Source: Diphasiastrum complanatum
Taxonomy: Eukaryota; Streptophyta; Lycopodiopsida; Lycopodiales; Lycopodiaceae
Length of the DNA: 38,939 bases
Assembly: GCA_029204225.1 (NCBI GenBank)
Contig: MU835457.1
Coordinates: 1-38,939 of the forward strand
Direction: 5' to 3'
The notes beneath the pieces were generated by a model. It saw nothing but the letters and a program-made list of their open reading frames with translations, had not been told where the DNA came from and ran no database searches. Position 1 is the first letter of the stretch. Every line of letters begins with the position of its first letter. Position numbers and translations under genes: made by a program. Positions 12,292 through 21,900 of the stretch are shown here, in pieces.

Positions 12292-12939
12292 TGACCGTTG
12301 GAGTTTAGACCTGATCTCTATTAAGAGATTTGTAGATAATATTGTTAAAGGATTTTGTGTCAAGATGAACTCGGCTAGCAATACGCATAAGGATGTAGAT
12401 ATATACTTTCCATATTCAAGTAAATATATTCCAATAGATGTTTTCCATTCAGTGGACTGGCAGATCGTTAGTTTGGAGGTAAATTCTATCTTTCTTAACA
12501 ACGTTTTGAAATCAGTATTTTAATGTATTTGTTTCATTCTAATTCATTCTGTTTCTTAATCTATTTCTTGTGTGCTGAATTTTTTTGCAGTCACCCCAGC
12601 AAAATGATTCATTCAACTGTGGGTGGTACACATTATATAATGCAAAGTTATTTTTTGAGTGGTTCAGCCTTCAGAAAGATGTTGATATTTCTAAGGTAAT
12701 TAATTTTGTTTATTCTTATTTTTGGAATCATGATTAGTTTTCTATTTTGTTGATGTTTTTAGCCATTACTAATACATGAATGTTCTATCTTGCAGTTTAC
12801 ACTTCCTGAGTACACATCAAGCCAGGTGTACAGATTTAGACAAGAAATTATCCTAAGCATACTAGCTAGGGCAAGGCTTCAGCCTCCCGTTGTTGATGAT
12901 GGTGCAAAGGATGATGTAATTATACTAAATAAAGATTAG
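12292..12939 (+). CDS. Gene C, 3' part: Ulp1/C48-type cysteine protease exons
   Basis: Three exons join without a break: 12292-12478, 12591-12695 and 12796-12939 (TAG). They have canonical GT-AG borders, phase 0 at both internal junctions, and introns of 112 and 100 nt. The product reads DRWSLDLISIKRFVDNIV, YFPYSSKYIPIDVF, VDWQIVSL, then PQQNDSFNCGWYTLYNA, ending in a charged tail. The PQQN...(D/N)CG block is the Gln plus catalytic Cys signature of SUMO-protease-like C48 peptidases, and YIPIDVF...W.I is the strand before it. The expected His of HW reads Asp (VDW), and the DSL segment with the catalytic Asp is missing between VSLE and SPQQ, so activity is doubtful. The best join to the histone-fold exon uses donor 12192 and acceptor 12291 in frame, but that donor (AT|GTTAAA) is weak; a separate gene is possible. 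Confidence 0.65.
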
Positions 12940-13083
12940 AACAATACAGATAGCATCGAACAGAAATAGATTGCACATGTATAGAATTCATAGAAAAATA
13001 TACATTGATATATCAAATGTTGTTCCATTTTATGAATTTGGGAGCACAAAATACATGTACTGATGCCCAACTTGGGCTTTCAT

Positions 13084-14011
13084 TTATTGAATGAAAGAGT
13101 CTATACACAGATTTTTACAAAACTTTGTTTGAAGATATTGTTCTTCCACGATGGTGATTGTTGTAGGTAGATCTTTGCAGCACGTTATCATCTCCTGTCA
13201 TTTTTGCATCTGTGACGGCAAATTTTAGTGATTGTGCAATTGTAAATGATGTCATTTTCAATTATTTTGTACTATTTTGAAATGGCAATAAACATAAAGT
13301 ACTTACGAGTCTTCCATTGATGATAAATCTGAAATATGTTGGTAGATTGGTTTGTAATAGCATGAGCTTTGTTCTGATAAAATGAAGCTTCCAATGCTCT
13401 TCCACCTCAACCATAGTCAAATATTCCTCATTACAGATAATGCTTATCTCCATTCGGTTTGTGTGACCATTTAATTCAAAGTTTTGATCCATTGGTAGCC
13501 AAGTACCTTCAATTTTCTTGTATCTCTGATAGTTAAATGTGAGACTGAGCATTTGCTTTTTGATATGATAACGAAAGATCATTGAAGACTTTTTAATCAT
13601 GCATTCTATGTCATTATTTGTTTTACTATCCCAGCCCTGATCCATGAGATCTGACAAAGTCTCATATGATAAATTCTTGCAAACAAATAAAGTTGGTGTC
13701 CTACGAACACTAGCACTCGAGAAAAAATCAACAAATATATGTAATGAGATAAACCAACTTAGGTGACCAATTTTCGATGGAGTGCTTATCTTTATAGCAT
13801 TTCTAATATCAATGAGTAGCTTGCATCTCAAGGATTCAAAAACAATACTGTCAGGATTAGGCCACTCATCACTTTGAAAACTAGGCAATGGAATTGCTTT
13901 GAGCTCGCCAAAACCTCCATCTGTTTGTGATGTATATAAAGATTCATAAAATAGATACCATAATTTGCAAGTTCCTTGGGACTTCTTCCTCTTATTGCAG
14001 CTTTCTAACAT
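13084..14011 (-). pseudogene. Gene D: unknown two-exon gene, nearly intact
   Basis: The minus-strand frame is open from ATG 14011 (MLESCNKRKKSQG) to a GTAAGT donor after 13307 (235 codons, phase 0). A 97-nt intron ends with TCACAG, and the second exon 13209-13084 adds 42 codons with a single TGA at 13200-13198. A CGA-to-TGA change would explain that stop. The protein is rich in Leu, Ile, Phe and Lys and includes WFISLHIFVDFFSSASVRR, DQGWDSKTNNDIECMIKKSS and EEHWKLHFIRTKLMLL. It has no signal peptide or clear membrane segment. I recognise no family. It converges on gene C with 144 bases between the ends, and shares the A-C style of short introns and C-to-T stops. An upstream exon before 14011 is possible. 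Confidence 0.5.
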
Positions 14012-14440
14012 CAGAGTGAATCACGTCCAATATTCCTGCAAGTGATTGTGCTGGCTCCCATTCACTTATGCATGATGGATGAGAAAAATAAATAAGAGCA
14101 ATAACAAGCATTGAATTGCAAATGAGGATGCTTCTCTTCCAAAATTGGTAGAGTTTCCTCCTTCTCATTAAGCATGAAAATAGTGTACAAATGGTGCCTT
14201 TTTATAAAATGGGAAAGGCCCTTGCCCCCCAATCCTATTGGCTAATATTCACAATGATCCTATCCATTCATCTTGGACCCAACTTGATCCAAGGGTCCAC
14301 AAAAAGTACATTGGTAATCACAAGATTCATGTGAGTCCCAATTTGGACCCAACTCTAAAAAATAATCTCTAAGTTTAAAAATGACTTTGGGGCTCTAGTT
14401 TTATTTTAATTCCAAGGCCCAAGTCAAGTTTGCTAGGTTT
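14012..14440. other. No gene seen; possible right flank of the A-D block
   Basis: AT-rich sequence with a C-run (CCCTTGCCCCCCAATCC, about 14220) and phrases like TTGGACCCAACTTGATCCAA. I looked for an inverted match to the left flank near 6150-6350 and found none long enough to call a terminal inverted repeat. Confidence 0.5.
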
Positions 14441-14445
14441 AAAAT

Positions 14446-14484
14446 TGCACACACACACACACATACACACACACACACACACAC

Positions 14485-14520
<36 letters not shown>

Positions 14521-14622
14521 AAGCCGTTAGGGCATGCACACGCATGCATGCACACACGCGCGCATGCGCCCGCCATCGACGCATGTCCGCCATTGTCGTC
14601 AACGATGGGCACAAGCAACTAG

Positions 14623-14671
<49 letters not shown>
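14446..14671. repeat. CA, CT and TA microsatellites
   Basis: A CA run covers about 14446-14516, then a GC-rich GCATGCACAC stretch, then CT at about 14622-14648 and TA at about 14649-14671. Confidence 0.95.
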
Positions 14672-14890
14672 TGGATGGCGACAATTATCACTTATGGAAA
14701 TTCATAATGATGGTGATCCTACAAGCGAAAGAGCTTTGGGAAGTTGTCGAAGGTACTGAGATTAAGCCTATTGCAGATCCAACGACCATCCTAAATGGAA
14801 GCAGAAGGATGGGAAGGCCTTTGCCCTTATCACTCTCAATATCAGAGATAATTATATTAGTCATATTTGAAGCACTTGTAAAATTAAGAC
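14671..14890 (+). pseudogene. Ty1/copia-type gag fragment
   Basis: Right after the microsatellite the plus strand reads LDGDNYHLWKF in an upstream-open frame, then MMVILQAKELWEVVEGTEIK. The GDNY.LWK...M...L.A..LW.VVEG pattern is the start of copia gag (UBN2/DUF4219-like). The frame drifts after about 65 codons where the W...D..A...I.L block is expected, so only the first third remains. No LTR, protease or integrase was found nearby, and the sequence from 14890 to 15890 shows no further gene. Confidence 0.65.
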
Positions 14891-16170
14891 CTAATTGGCA
14901 TCATCGGAGTTGCTTTGGTCTCATTCTAACAAGTCTTTGACATATTTTGTTTGTTGACCCAAATTGGATCATGTTTGGCATTTTTGGAGTTGATCTTCAC
15001 CTTATTCGACCAACATAATTGTAAGTTTTGGTAATGACCAAAATAAAATAATACATCACTTAGTAGTAGCTTGACAAAATATTTTAGACTCATATTGCTT
15101 TCTATATGTTCTTTTGCTGTTATTCGCTTCTGTTGGTACAAAGTTGATATCAGTTGGGCCATTTTTTTCTCCAGATAATTAGATTTAGATTTTGCAAACA
15201 CCTTATAATTCATAATGGTATGCCCTAGAGAAGCCTAATTTTGAAACAGAACTTAGAAGCATAGTTCTTAGCTTCCATAGCCATGTTTTTCAAAAATAAA
15301 ATGGGTTAATTAGGATGACTATACACAAATTGGTAGCATGATGGAGATATTTTTGTAGTAACAATAGTCTTGGTCCATAGTTGCTACATCTGATACTTCA
15401 ATACAAGATGTTTTTCGTGTTAGAACTTCTATTGAATCTCATGGATGGAAAACATGACTCGTTCCTTATCCACGAAAGTCCAAATTTTGTTCATCGAAAA
15501 GGTAATGAGCTATGAATATGGTTTGCTAAGGTTGGAGTTGATATGCCAAAAAAAAAAGTTATATGCATCAACGTGGATGGTAGTCTTCCACATGGTAGTG
15601 AGCCCCTATAATCACATGTAATACAAAGACATTCATACTTTCCAACTAGAACAATTTTAGAAAATAGTGGCATGTTTGTTGATGTCTCTTAGCTTTTCCA
15701 ATCTTTTATAATTCTAGAGATATCCCTTGATGCATTGCTGGATTCTGAGGCCTCTTGCAATATGATATGGTCACTTCATTCTACCATGCTTGGGATGGCT
15801 ATGTTTCTTCATCAACACCAACAAAAGTATGATTTGGCAATGCTTTTCTCTACGTCATCTTGCTAATCACTCTCCAATATTTTTCACATAGACTTGCCTC
15901 TTCTAATTGTCATTATGATGCAATGGAGATGGTTGAATAAAGAGAGAATAAACTATGCATCAGTGAAAAGCTTCGACTCAAGGATTGCACACATCCTCCT
16001 AGTGACAATAATTCGACGGATGCTAACAATGATGCATGAGCTTTATGTTCACATTATTGAAGACTCACCAAGTCACCACCTCTACAAATGGTCCAAGCAC
16101 TATTTATCTCCTATGAACCACGAACATGTGATATGACATTATATCTTACTCCATGGCCTTTTCAGCACCA
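14891..16170. other. AT-rich sequence without recognisable genes
   Basis: Short frames only, none with family motifs. It lies between the copia gag fragment and the gypsy RT remnant and may include unrecognised retrotransposon debris. Confidence 0.5.
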
Positions 16171-16870
16171 CTTCGACTCATTCATTTGACATTTGCCTCA
16201 TTGCAATATCTTCTTCCATAATCGACAAATGTTTCTTCATACTGAAAGCTCCGCATAGGTCATCCATAAATATTTCTAGATCGTCATCTAAAAAATAAAT
16301 GAAATTCTCATTCATAGATCTTTGGTATGTGGTAGGAGCATTGCATAACCCAAATGGAATTACGTGGCATGCAAATACCCCAAAAGTGGTCGTGAAATTA
16401 GTTTTCAACTTGTCATTTTTTCCTAACTGCTATCTAGTTGTAACTAGCAAAACAATCCGCGAAAGAATATAACTCTCACTCTACTAATTCCTCTAGTACC
16501 TGATCTATGAAAAGAGGGTAGTAATCTTTTTTATTGTCTTGTTCAAATATTTGTAATCCACGCCTACTCTCACGTGAGTAGAGTTCTTCTTGGGCTTAGG
16601 TACAATAGGTAAGCACCACTCAAAATTTTCCATGAGAAATATTAACCTAGCATTCTTTAGTCTCTCTAGCTCTGTGCATACTCCAATTGTCAAGTGATAA
16701 GGTTGTTAACATTGCTTTTGTCGAACAGGCTTGGCATTAGTTTTAAGTTCTATCACATGTGTTATTAATTTAGGAGGTATCCTTTTCAGATCTACGTAAT
16801 CCCAAGCACAGACATGCTGATATTTCTTACATAACCTTTCAAATTCTTCTTTATACATCTTCCATTTCCA
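16170..16870 (-). pseudogene. Ty3/gypsy reverse transcriptase fragment
   Basis: Reading the minus strand from 16870: a decayed linker with LKTNAKPVRQKQ before RT, then 16693-16505 with CTELERLKNARLI, CLPIVPKPKKN and VRVGVDYKYLNKT (the SPIVxVxKKxG...RxCVDYRxLN block). At 16408-16178 it reads FTTTFGVFACHVIPFGLCNAPTTYQ and EIFMDDL, the FTT..G.F...PFGLCNAPATFQ block and the (Y/F)xDD catalytic box. The order and orientation are those of a gypsy pol. Frameshifts and stops separate the blocks, and RNase H, integrase and LTRs were not identified. Confidence 0.8.
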
Positions 16871-16954
16871 TGCATTTTTTTGAGTTCAATGCTTTAATTT
16901 CTAAGAATTTGAGGATTAAACATTTAACAATTATATTAAAATTTGTTGATTTGT

Positions 16955-17120
16955 GTGGTAGAGGGTTCTTGATGTGAAATTGACCACGCAAGTTCATACT
17001 CGCCCTATGTGATGTGATAGAGGATTTTTGGTGTGAGATTGACCACCCAAGTTCATACTCGCCCTATGTGATGTGATAGAGGATTTTTGGTGTGAGATTG
17101 ACCACCCAAGTTCAAACCCT
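16955..17120. repeat. 59-bp tandem repeat, almost three copies
   Basis: TGACCACGCAAGTTCATACT (16981), TGACCACCCAAGTTCATACT (17040) and TGACCACCCAAGTTCAAACC (17099) are spaced exactly 59 bases. The last two periods are nearly identical, so the expansion is recent. No coding signal in it. Confidence 0.9.
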
Positions 17121-17870
17121 ACCCACAAATGGGCAGTGTTCTAGAAAAAGGAAAAGAAACAAAAAAAATTATAACATAACATAATGGTAGCCAGGGTGAT
17201 TTGATTTGAATCATTTACTTATGTATACAACATGTGGTGTGAAAAATTAGTGTTTTTTCTCTTGTATGTTCACATTTGTGAGATGACTTGGAGCCTAACT
17301 CCTAATCTCAACATGATGGAAGAAAGGAAGTCCTTGACAACGCACCACTTATTGGAGGATGAAAAAAAATTAGTATTTAATATAGTTACATACTATCAAA
17401 AGTCTAGGCTTCATAACTTTCAAGCAAAACTTTAAGAGACAATCTTCCAAACATGCAAGTAGGATGTCATATATATATTTAAAAAGTTAACGTGGATATT
17501 AACTCGTGGCAATGTTATTATGCACAAATGTAATGTGCACAGGGGAGGAGGGGCAAGTTAATATAGAGACCTTTCCCTAAGTGAAGTGAATAAGCCAAGG
17601 GTGATAGCCCTTTCACATCACAATGTTATCCTTGGCCTCTTGTGCATAGAAGGGTCACAAGAAATGAGCTTCCATATATAATATGATGTTTAAGGCTATC
17701 TATAATGTTGTCATTATAATGGCAATAACCCATATGATGCCAAATAGTTGGAAAGACCGACAACGTGAATGGAAGTGTTCTTTTTTTTATGACAATTAAA
17801 AAAAAAAGTTTTTTGATTATGTAATTTTTTTTTAAACACATTGTTTGGGTAAAAAAAATCTGCTGCATTC
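17121..17870. other. AT-rich intergenic sequence, no gene seen
   Basis: Short frames only, no motif recognised. Poly-A and poly-T runs of up to eleven bases are frequent near 17780-17940. Confidence 0.55.
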
Positions 17871-17982
17871 GAAAGATGCATGTAAAAAAAAATTATGATT
17901 AACGAAAGATTTCCTGAGCCGACCTTTTTTTGAAAAAAAAAAAGGAAAAAGAAAAGGGCAAATTGATTTTAAGGGGGGGGGA

Positions 17983-18093
17983 GGAAGGTCCTGCTCCGAG
18001 GCCCTTCCGCCCCGGAAGACTGTGCGCCCGAGGGCGGAGGCCCGAGGGCACAGAGTCTTCCGCGGGCGGAAGGGTCGAGGAGCCGGCCCTTCC
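17983..18093. repeat. GC-rich inverted repeat (foldback)
   Basis: The left arm 17983-18030 contains CCCTTCCGCCCCGGAAGACT. The right arm 18041-18093 contains AGTCTTCCGCGGGCGGAAGG, its near-perfect complement, and pairing continues outward through GCTCC(GA) and GGAAGG. The loop is about ten bases (AGGGCGGAGG). Surrounding sequence is poly-A/poly-T rich, as in some foldback or MITE-type elements. Confidence 0.8.
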
Positions 18094-18156
18094 CTGCCGT
18101 GAATTCCGTTTTTACATTTTTTTTTCTTTTTTTTTTGACGTAATTTTTTTTTACAC

Positions 18157-18178
18157 GCACCTTCCGAGCGGAAGGTGC
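18157..18178. repeat. Perfect 10-bp-arm palindrome
   Basis: GCACCTTCCG at 18157-18166 and CGGAAGGTGC at 18169-18178 are exact complements around AG. The half-site CGGAAGGTGC recurs, followed by ATGTAAAA or CTGTAAAA, at about 18210. Confidence 0.9.
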
Positions 18179-18259
18179 ATGTAAAATAACGTAAATTTTT
18201 TACGTGCATCGGAAGGTGCCTGTAAAAAAAAAATTTTTAAATTTTTTTTTGCCCCACAG

Positions 18260-18397
18260 ATTACGTATTATGGAAGGAGCCGGGCAGAGACCATTCTGCG
18301 CGGTTCGGATTTCCAAAAATTTTTAGGCTCGGCTAAAAAATTTTGGAAATCCGAACCGGGTAGAATGGCCTCTGCCCGGCCCCTTCCATTGCGTAAT
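18260..18397. repeat. Long hairpin, 64-66 bp arms (MITE-like foldback)
   Basis: The arm 18260-18325 includes GGAAGGAGCCGGGCAGAGAC and GGTTCGGATTTCCAAAAATT. It is complemented by 18334-18397, which includes AATTTTGGAAATCCGAACC and CTCTGCCCGGCCCCTTCC. Mismatches are few and the loop is only eight bases (GGCTCGGC). A transcript through it would form a long double-stranded stem. It ends about 500 bases before the SPL start codon. Confidence 0.9.
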
Positions 18398-18413
18398 GGA
18401 TTTTTGGACCCTT

Positions 18414-18513
18414 TCTAAACCAATCCTTAGCTGCCACGTGGCAGGAGCAAGCAAAATCAGCACTAAAACCAATCCGATGCTGCCACGTGGCAGACGCAGG
18501 TAGAATCTGCACT
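18414..18513 (+). promoter_or_regulatory. Duplicated CCAAT + G-box palindrome unit upstream of the SPL gene
   Basis: CTGCCACGTGGCAG occurs at 18431-18444 and 18480-18493, 49 bases apart. Each copy is preceded by ACCAATCC and followed by a phrase ending AATC(A/T)GCACTAAA. The 14-base palindrome contains the CACGTG G-box, a classic site for plant bZIP/bHLH factors. The position, about 400-470 bases before the SPL ATG, fits a promoter element. Which factor binds is unknown. Confidence 0.65.
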
Positions 18514-18718
18514 AAACTTTTTTTTATAAAAAAAACGGTGACTATTTGGCTTTTTAATCTGTTCAAAAATGGGCAAAATAGTCATAAAAAATCCATTAAA
18601 TTCTGTGAGGCATCACCATTTCCTTTGTAAAAATTTAAAAATTGATTTTAGGGTTCATTGAGCTTTTCATTGAGCTTTTCTCTGCAGATAAAATTTGTAA
18701 AAAGAAGCATCACCAAGG

Positions 18719-18922
18719 ATGGGTGTAGGCCCCGGTACGGGATCTGGGCATAGCGGAAGTACGGAAGGAGTGCGAGGGAGGAGCGAGCAGCAGGAGAGGA
18801 GGAAGAAGCAAGGCGCGGAGGAAAAGAAGAAGAAGAAGAGCAAATCTGACATGGTGATGCTGCTCTGCTTTTTGTCTTCTTCAGGAAGAGGAGGAGATGC
18901 AGAGCAATGGCAGATCCTCTGA
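18719..18922 (+). CDS. Upstream open frame overlapping the SPL start
   Basis: ATG 18719 opens 67 codons (MGVGPGTGSGHSGS, then a Lys/Glu-rich run) and stops at 18920-18922, 23 bases past the SPL ATG and in another frame. If the transcript begins upstream, this would be an overlapping uORF able to reduce SPL translation. Alternatively GTGATG after 18853 and TTCAG before 18885 could join it to the SPL frame in phase, but that intron would be only 31 nt, too short for plants. A TCTCTGCAG acceptor-like site lies just before it (about 18676-18685). Coding status uncertain. Confidence 0.3.
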   Translation: MGVGPGTGSGHSGSTEGVRGRSEQQERRKKQGAEEKKKKKSKSDMVMLLCFLSSSGRGGDAEQWQIL

Positions 18923-21900
18923 GTTTGGAGCGGGGATTGGAGAGCATGAAAGGGATGGCAACGACAGAGCGTTGGTTTTGGTAACAGGAGGGGTTGTTGG
19001 TGGTGGTGGTGGCAGCAGGGGCAGGAGGCCACGAGCTCTGGCTCTTTCGCCTGGATTATATGTCGCGCCTTGCTGCAAGGTGGATGGATGCGTGGACGAT
19101 CTGTCATCAGCCGGCGAGTATCATCGCAGACATAGAGTTTGCAGGACTCACGCCTCTGCCTCCAGGGTTTTAGTGGAAGGGCAAGAGCAGCGATTTTGCC
19201 AGCAATGCAGCCGGTATGGTATCTTTTCACAGTTGGATTGCCCATGGCAAGGGATGTTTGTATTTTTGCAATTGTCTACGACCACTCTTCAAATGAATTT
19301 GCATATCTTAAGCAATTGGTTACGAACACTCTCCGAATGAACGTATTAGACGATGCATTTATTGGCGTATGTTTGGATATTTTCTAGAGCTTTTGAAGCA
19401 TTCAATTCTATAGTCTATTGAAGGCATCTGTATTAAAAGCTGTACAACTTCACAAAGTCTACAGTTTGCAAGTGGTTTTTGACGAATCTCTTCAGGCTAC
19501 TATGTTCTACCAGTGACCTTAAGGGCTTTGACTTTTCAAGTTCCAATTTGGGCCAAGATTATACCGAAGTTTCATAAGGTTAAGAGTTAAGAAAATCTGA
19601 CTAGTAGACGTTAATAGCTCGTAACAGATCAAAAAGAGTAGCTCTACATAAATGCTTGGAAAACAAACTTTATGTTTAATTTTGACTATCACCATGTCAA
19701 TACTTAATTATGTTATTATCACTGAGAAGAAAATATCATGTTTAAGGCATTGCCCCTCCTTTGATTATGGTTCATTTAGCACATTATAAAGGGAAGCCAG
19801 CATTTCTAATTGTGATTTTGTGTGCCCCACTTACATTCACATGTCTTAGATCCAATTATCCTAAATCAAATAGTGCCCCTTAGGCATGACTTTATCTTAG
19901 CCCTTATCTCAGAATCTTGATAATTGTAAAGCAATCAAGGAGGTGGTGGCAGAGGCTATCACACACCCACCCAACACTTGAGTACATTAACTTTAAATTT
20001 GCCCCTTAAAATACACACATTCAGCTGAAATTGGAATTACAGCCATATAACTAACTGTAGTTGGGGCATCATCTTGGGCCGGTTGGCATTGGGGAACTAG
20101 GCAACTCCTTATCTCATCATAAGATTGTCGAGCTTATGAAATAGGGATAAGGTGCTTTCTCGATGACACCACGATTCAACTGGTAACGCCTTGTGGGCCC
20201 TTGGAGACATGATAAGAGGCCAATCTTGCCACTCAATGTGGAAAATAAGAAAAACTCTTGTTGATAGATCATTAGTGCATGCATTGATTCTACGAGCCCT
20301 AGTAAACATTGGCTTGTAAGATACCCATAAACACATGACCCATGTATATTTGATAGATCATTAGCAAGGAAGCAAGGTTACCAGCTGATTCAAATCGGGC
20401 TGATTCGTCCGGTTTGAATTTAAACTGGCCAAGCCGGTTTGAATCGAAAAACGGTTCAAACCGAATTTTTTTTTCTTTTCTGTTTTTTGGTTTTTTTATA
20501 AATTCCTAAGCCTTCTATTCTTAGAAAAACAGTCTTTAAATGCTATTTACAATGCTGTATATACCACTACTAGTAACTATTGTGTTTGTGACATGTGCAT
20601 TGATTTGTCTACATGTTTGTGTAGTGTGCATTGAGCAATTTGAGTTGCGAACAAAAACTTATGCAATTGAACAAAGACATGAATGATGTATTTCGAAAAA
20701 TGCCAAAGTCCAACTTCATGAATCATTAGCGAACCAAAAGTGATAAAAGCCCAAACCCAAATCAGAATGCTCAAAATTAATATCTATGTGTTTGAGTATT
20801 TTGCTAGCCAAACTTTTGTCACCAAGAATCGGGCTAATGTGGACAAGAATTTTCACACAACTATAAATGTAGCTCTGTGTATCGGCAAAATTGCAGAATG
20901 TCAGGCACCAAATACTGATAAGTAAAGGGCTCCCAGCTCACCTTTAAAGTGGATAGAGAAAAATTTTGATAGTAGAAAGTAGGCCTTTATAACGGTCTCA
21001 AGAACCGTAAAAAAATATTTGACATATGCCGGTTTTCAATACCGAGCAAAAAAATGCTGATTCATCTAAAATTAGGTCCCGACTCCCAGCCCGCATGAAT
21101 GTGGGTAGTCGAAGGCCTTAGAATTGGCCCGGAAGTAAAAATGCCGGCAATGCTGCGCACTATTTCAATGTACTAAAATTTATTTTGTTTAATAGAAAAG
21201 TCTCTTTACTTTTCAGGGACGGTCAACTTCGGCCCATGATTGCTCTAGTCTGTCACCCGGGAAGATTCTGCAACTCAGAAAGTGGAACCATGTTATTTGG
21301 AACGGTTAGGAGAATCGGCACTACAGAAATTAACGGTTCTTCAAAGTACTGGGAAGAGGAAATAGAAGTCGGGCATTGAAATACGAGAAGAATTATGGGC
21401 AATCAGTGACAAGATTCATCTTTTTGCAAGTGTCAAAAGTTCAGTGGTGGGTACAGAGATAATCATACAAAGGCAAAAGTGAAAAGAAATGTCATGATGA
21501 GGTGTGAAAAGGTGACATGAAGGGGGGGGGGGTTTGTCCTCAAAATCTAGACAGTTGGCAGAGGGTACATGAAATGAAAATTGTGATTGGAGGGTGGCAA
21601 AGTGGCACATTAAAGCGAGTATTTTTGACACCACTATAAAATGGGGTGGAACCCACCATAGAAAGAAAAGGAAAAAAAAAGAAACAAACGTTCCATCTTT
21701 TATCTCCTTCATTCTCTTCTACTCTCCTTTCATCCTCTCTTGTTGCTTTCCCCTAAGCTCCCCTTGATGCATTGAGAACCTCCATGTTTCCTTGTTGTAA
21801 GATCCATTGTGTGAGAGTGATGCCTCCTTTAGTGTGAATTCCTCCATTATGCGAGAAGTGCTCGCCAATTTCCTTGATAAAGATCCATTGTGGGAGTTAT

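Noticed and set aside
6150-14400. Terminal inverted repeats of the A-D block
   Set aside because: I compared the C-rich stretches near 6180 and 14225 and the AT-rich flanks by eye; no inverted match long enough to call was found.
17832-18209. Frames over the GC-rich foldback
   Set aside because: Both strands are open because the sequence is an inverted repeat flanked by poly-A and poly-T; the Pro/Arg-rich products mirror each other.
18854-18884. A 31-nt intron joining the uORF to the SPL frame
   Set aside because: The phases match, but plant introns this short are not known to splice efficiently.
18667-19245. 192-codon minus-strand frame opposite SPL exon 1
   Set aside because: It is a shadow of the Gly/Ser-rich SPL coding strand; the plus strand has the real SBP domain.
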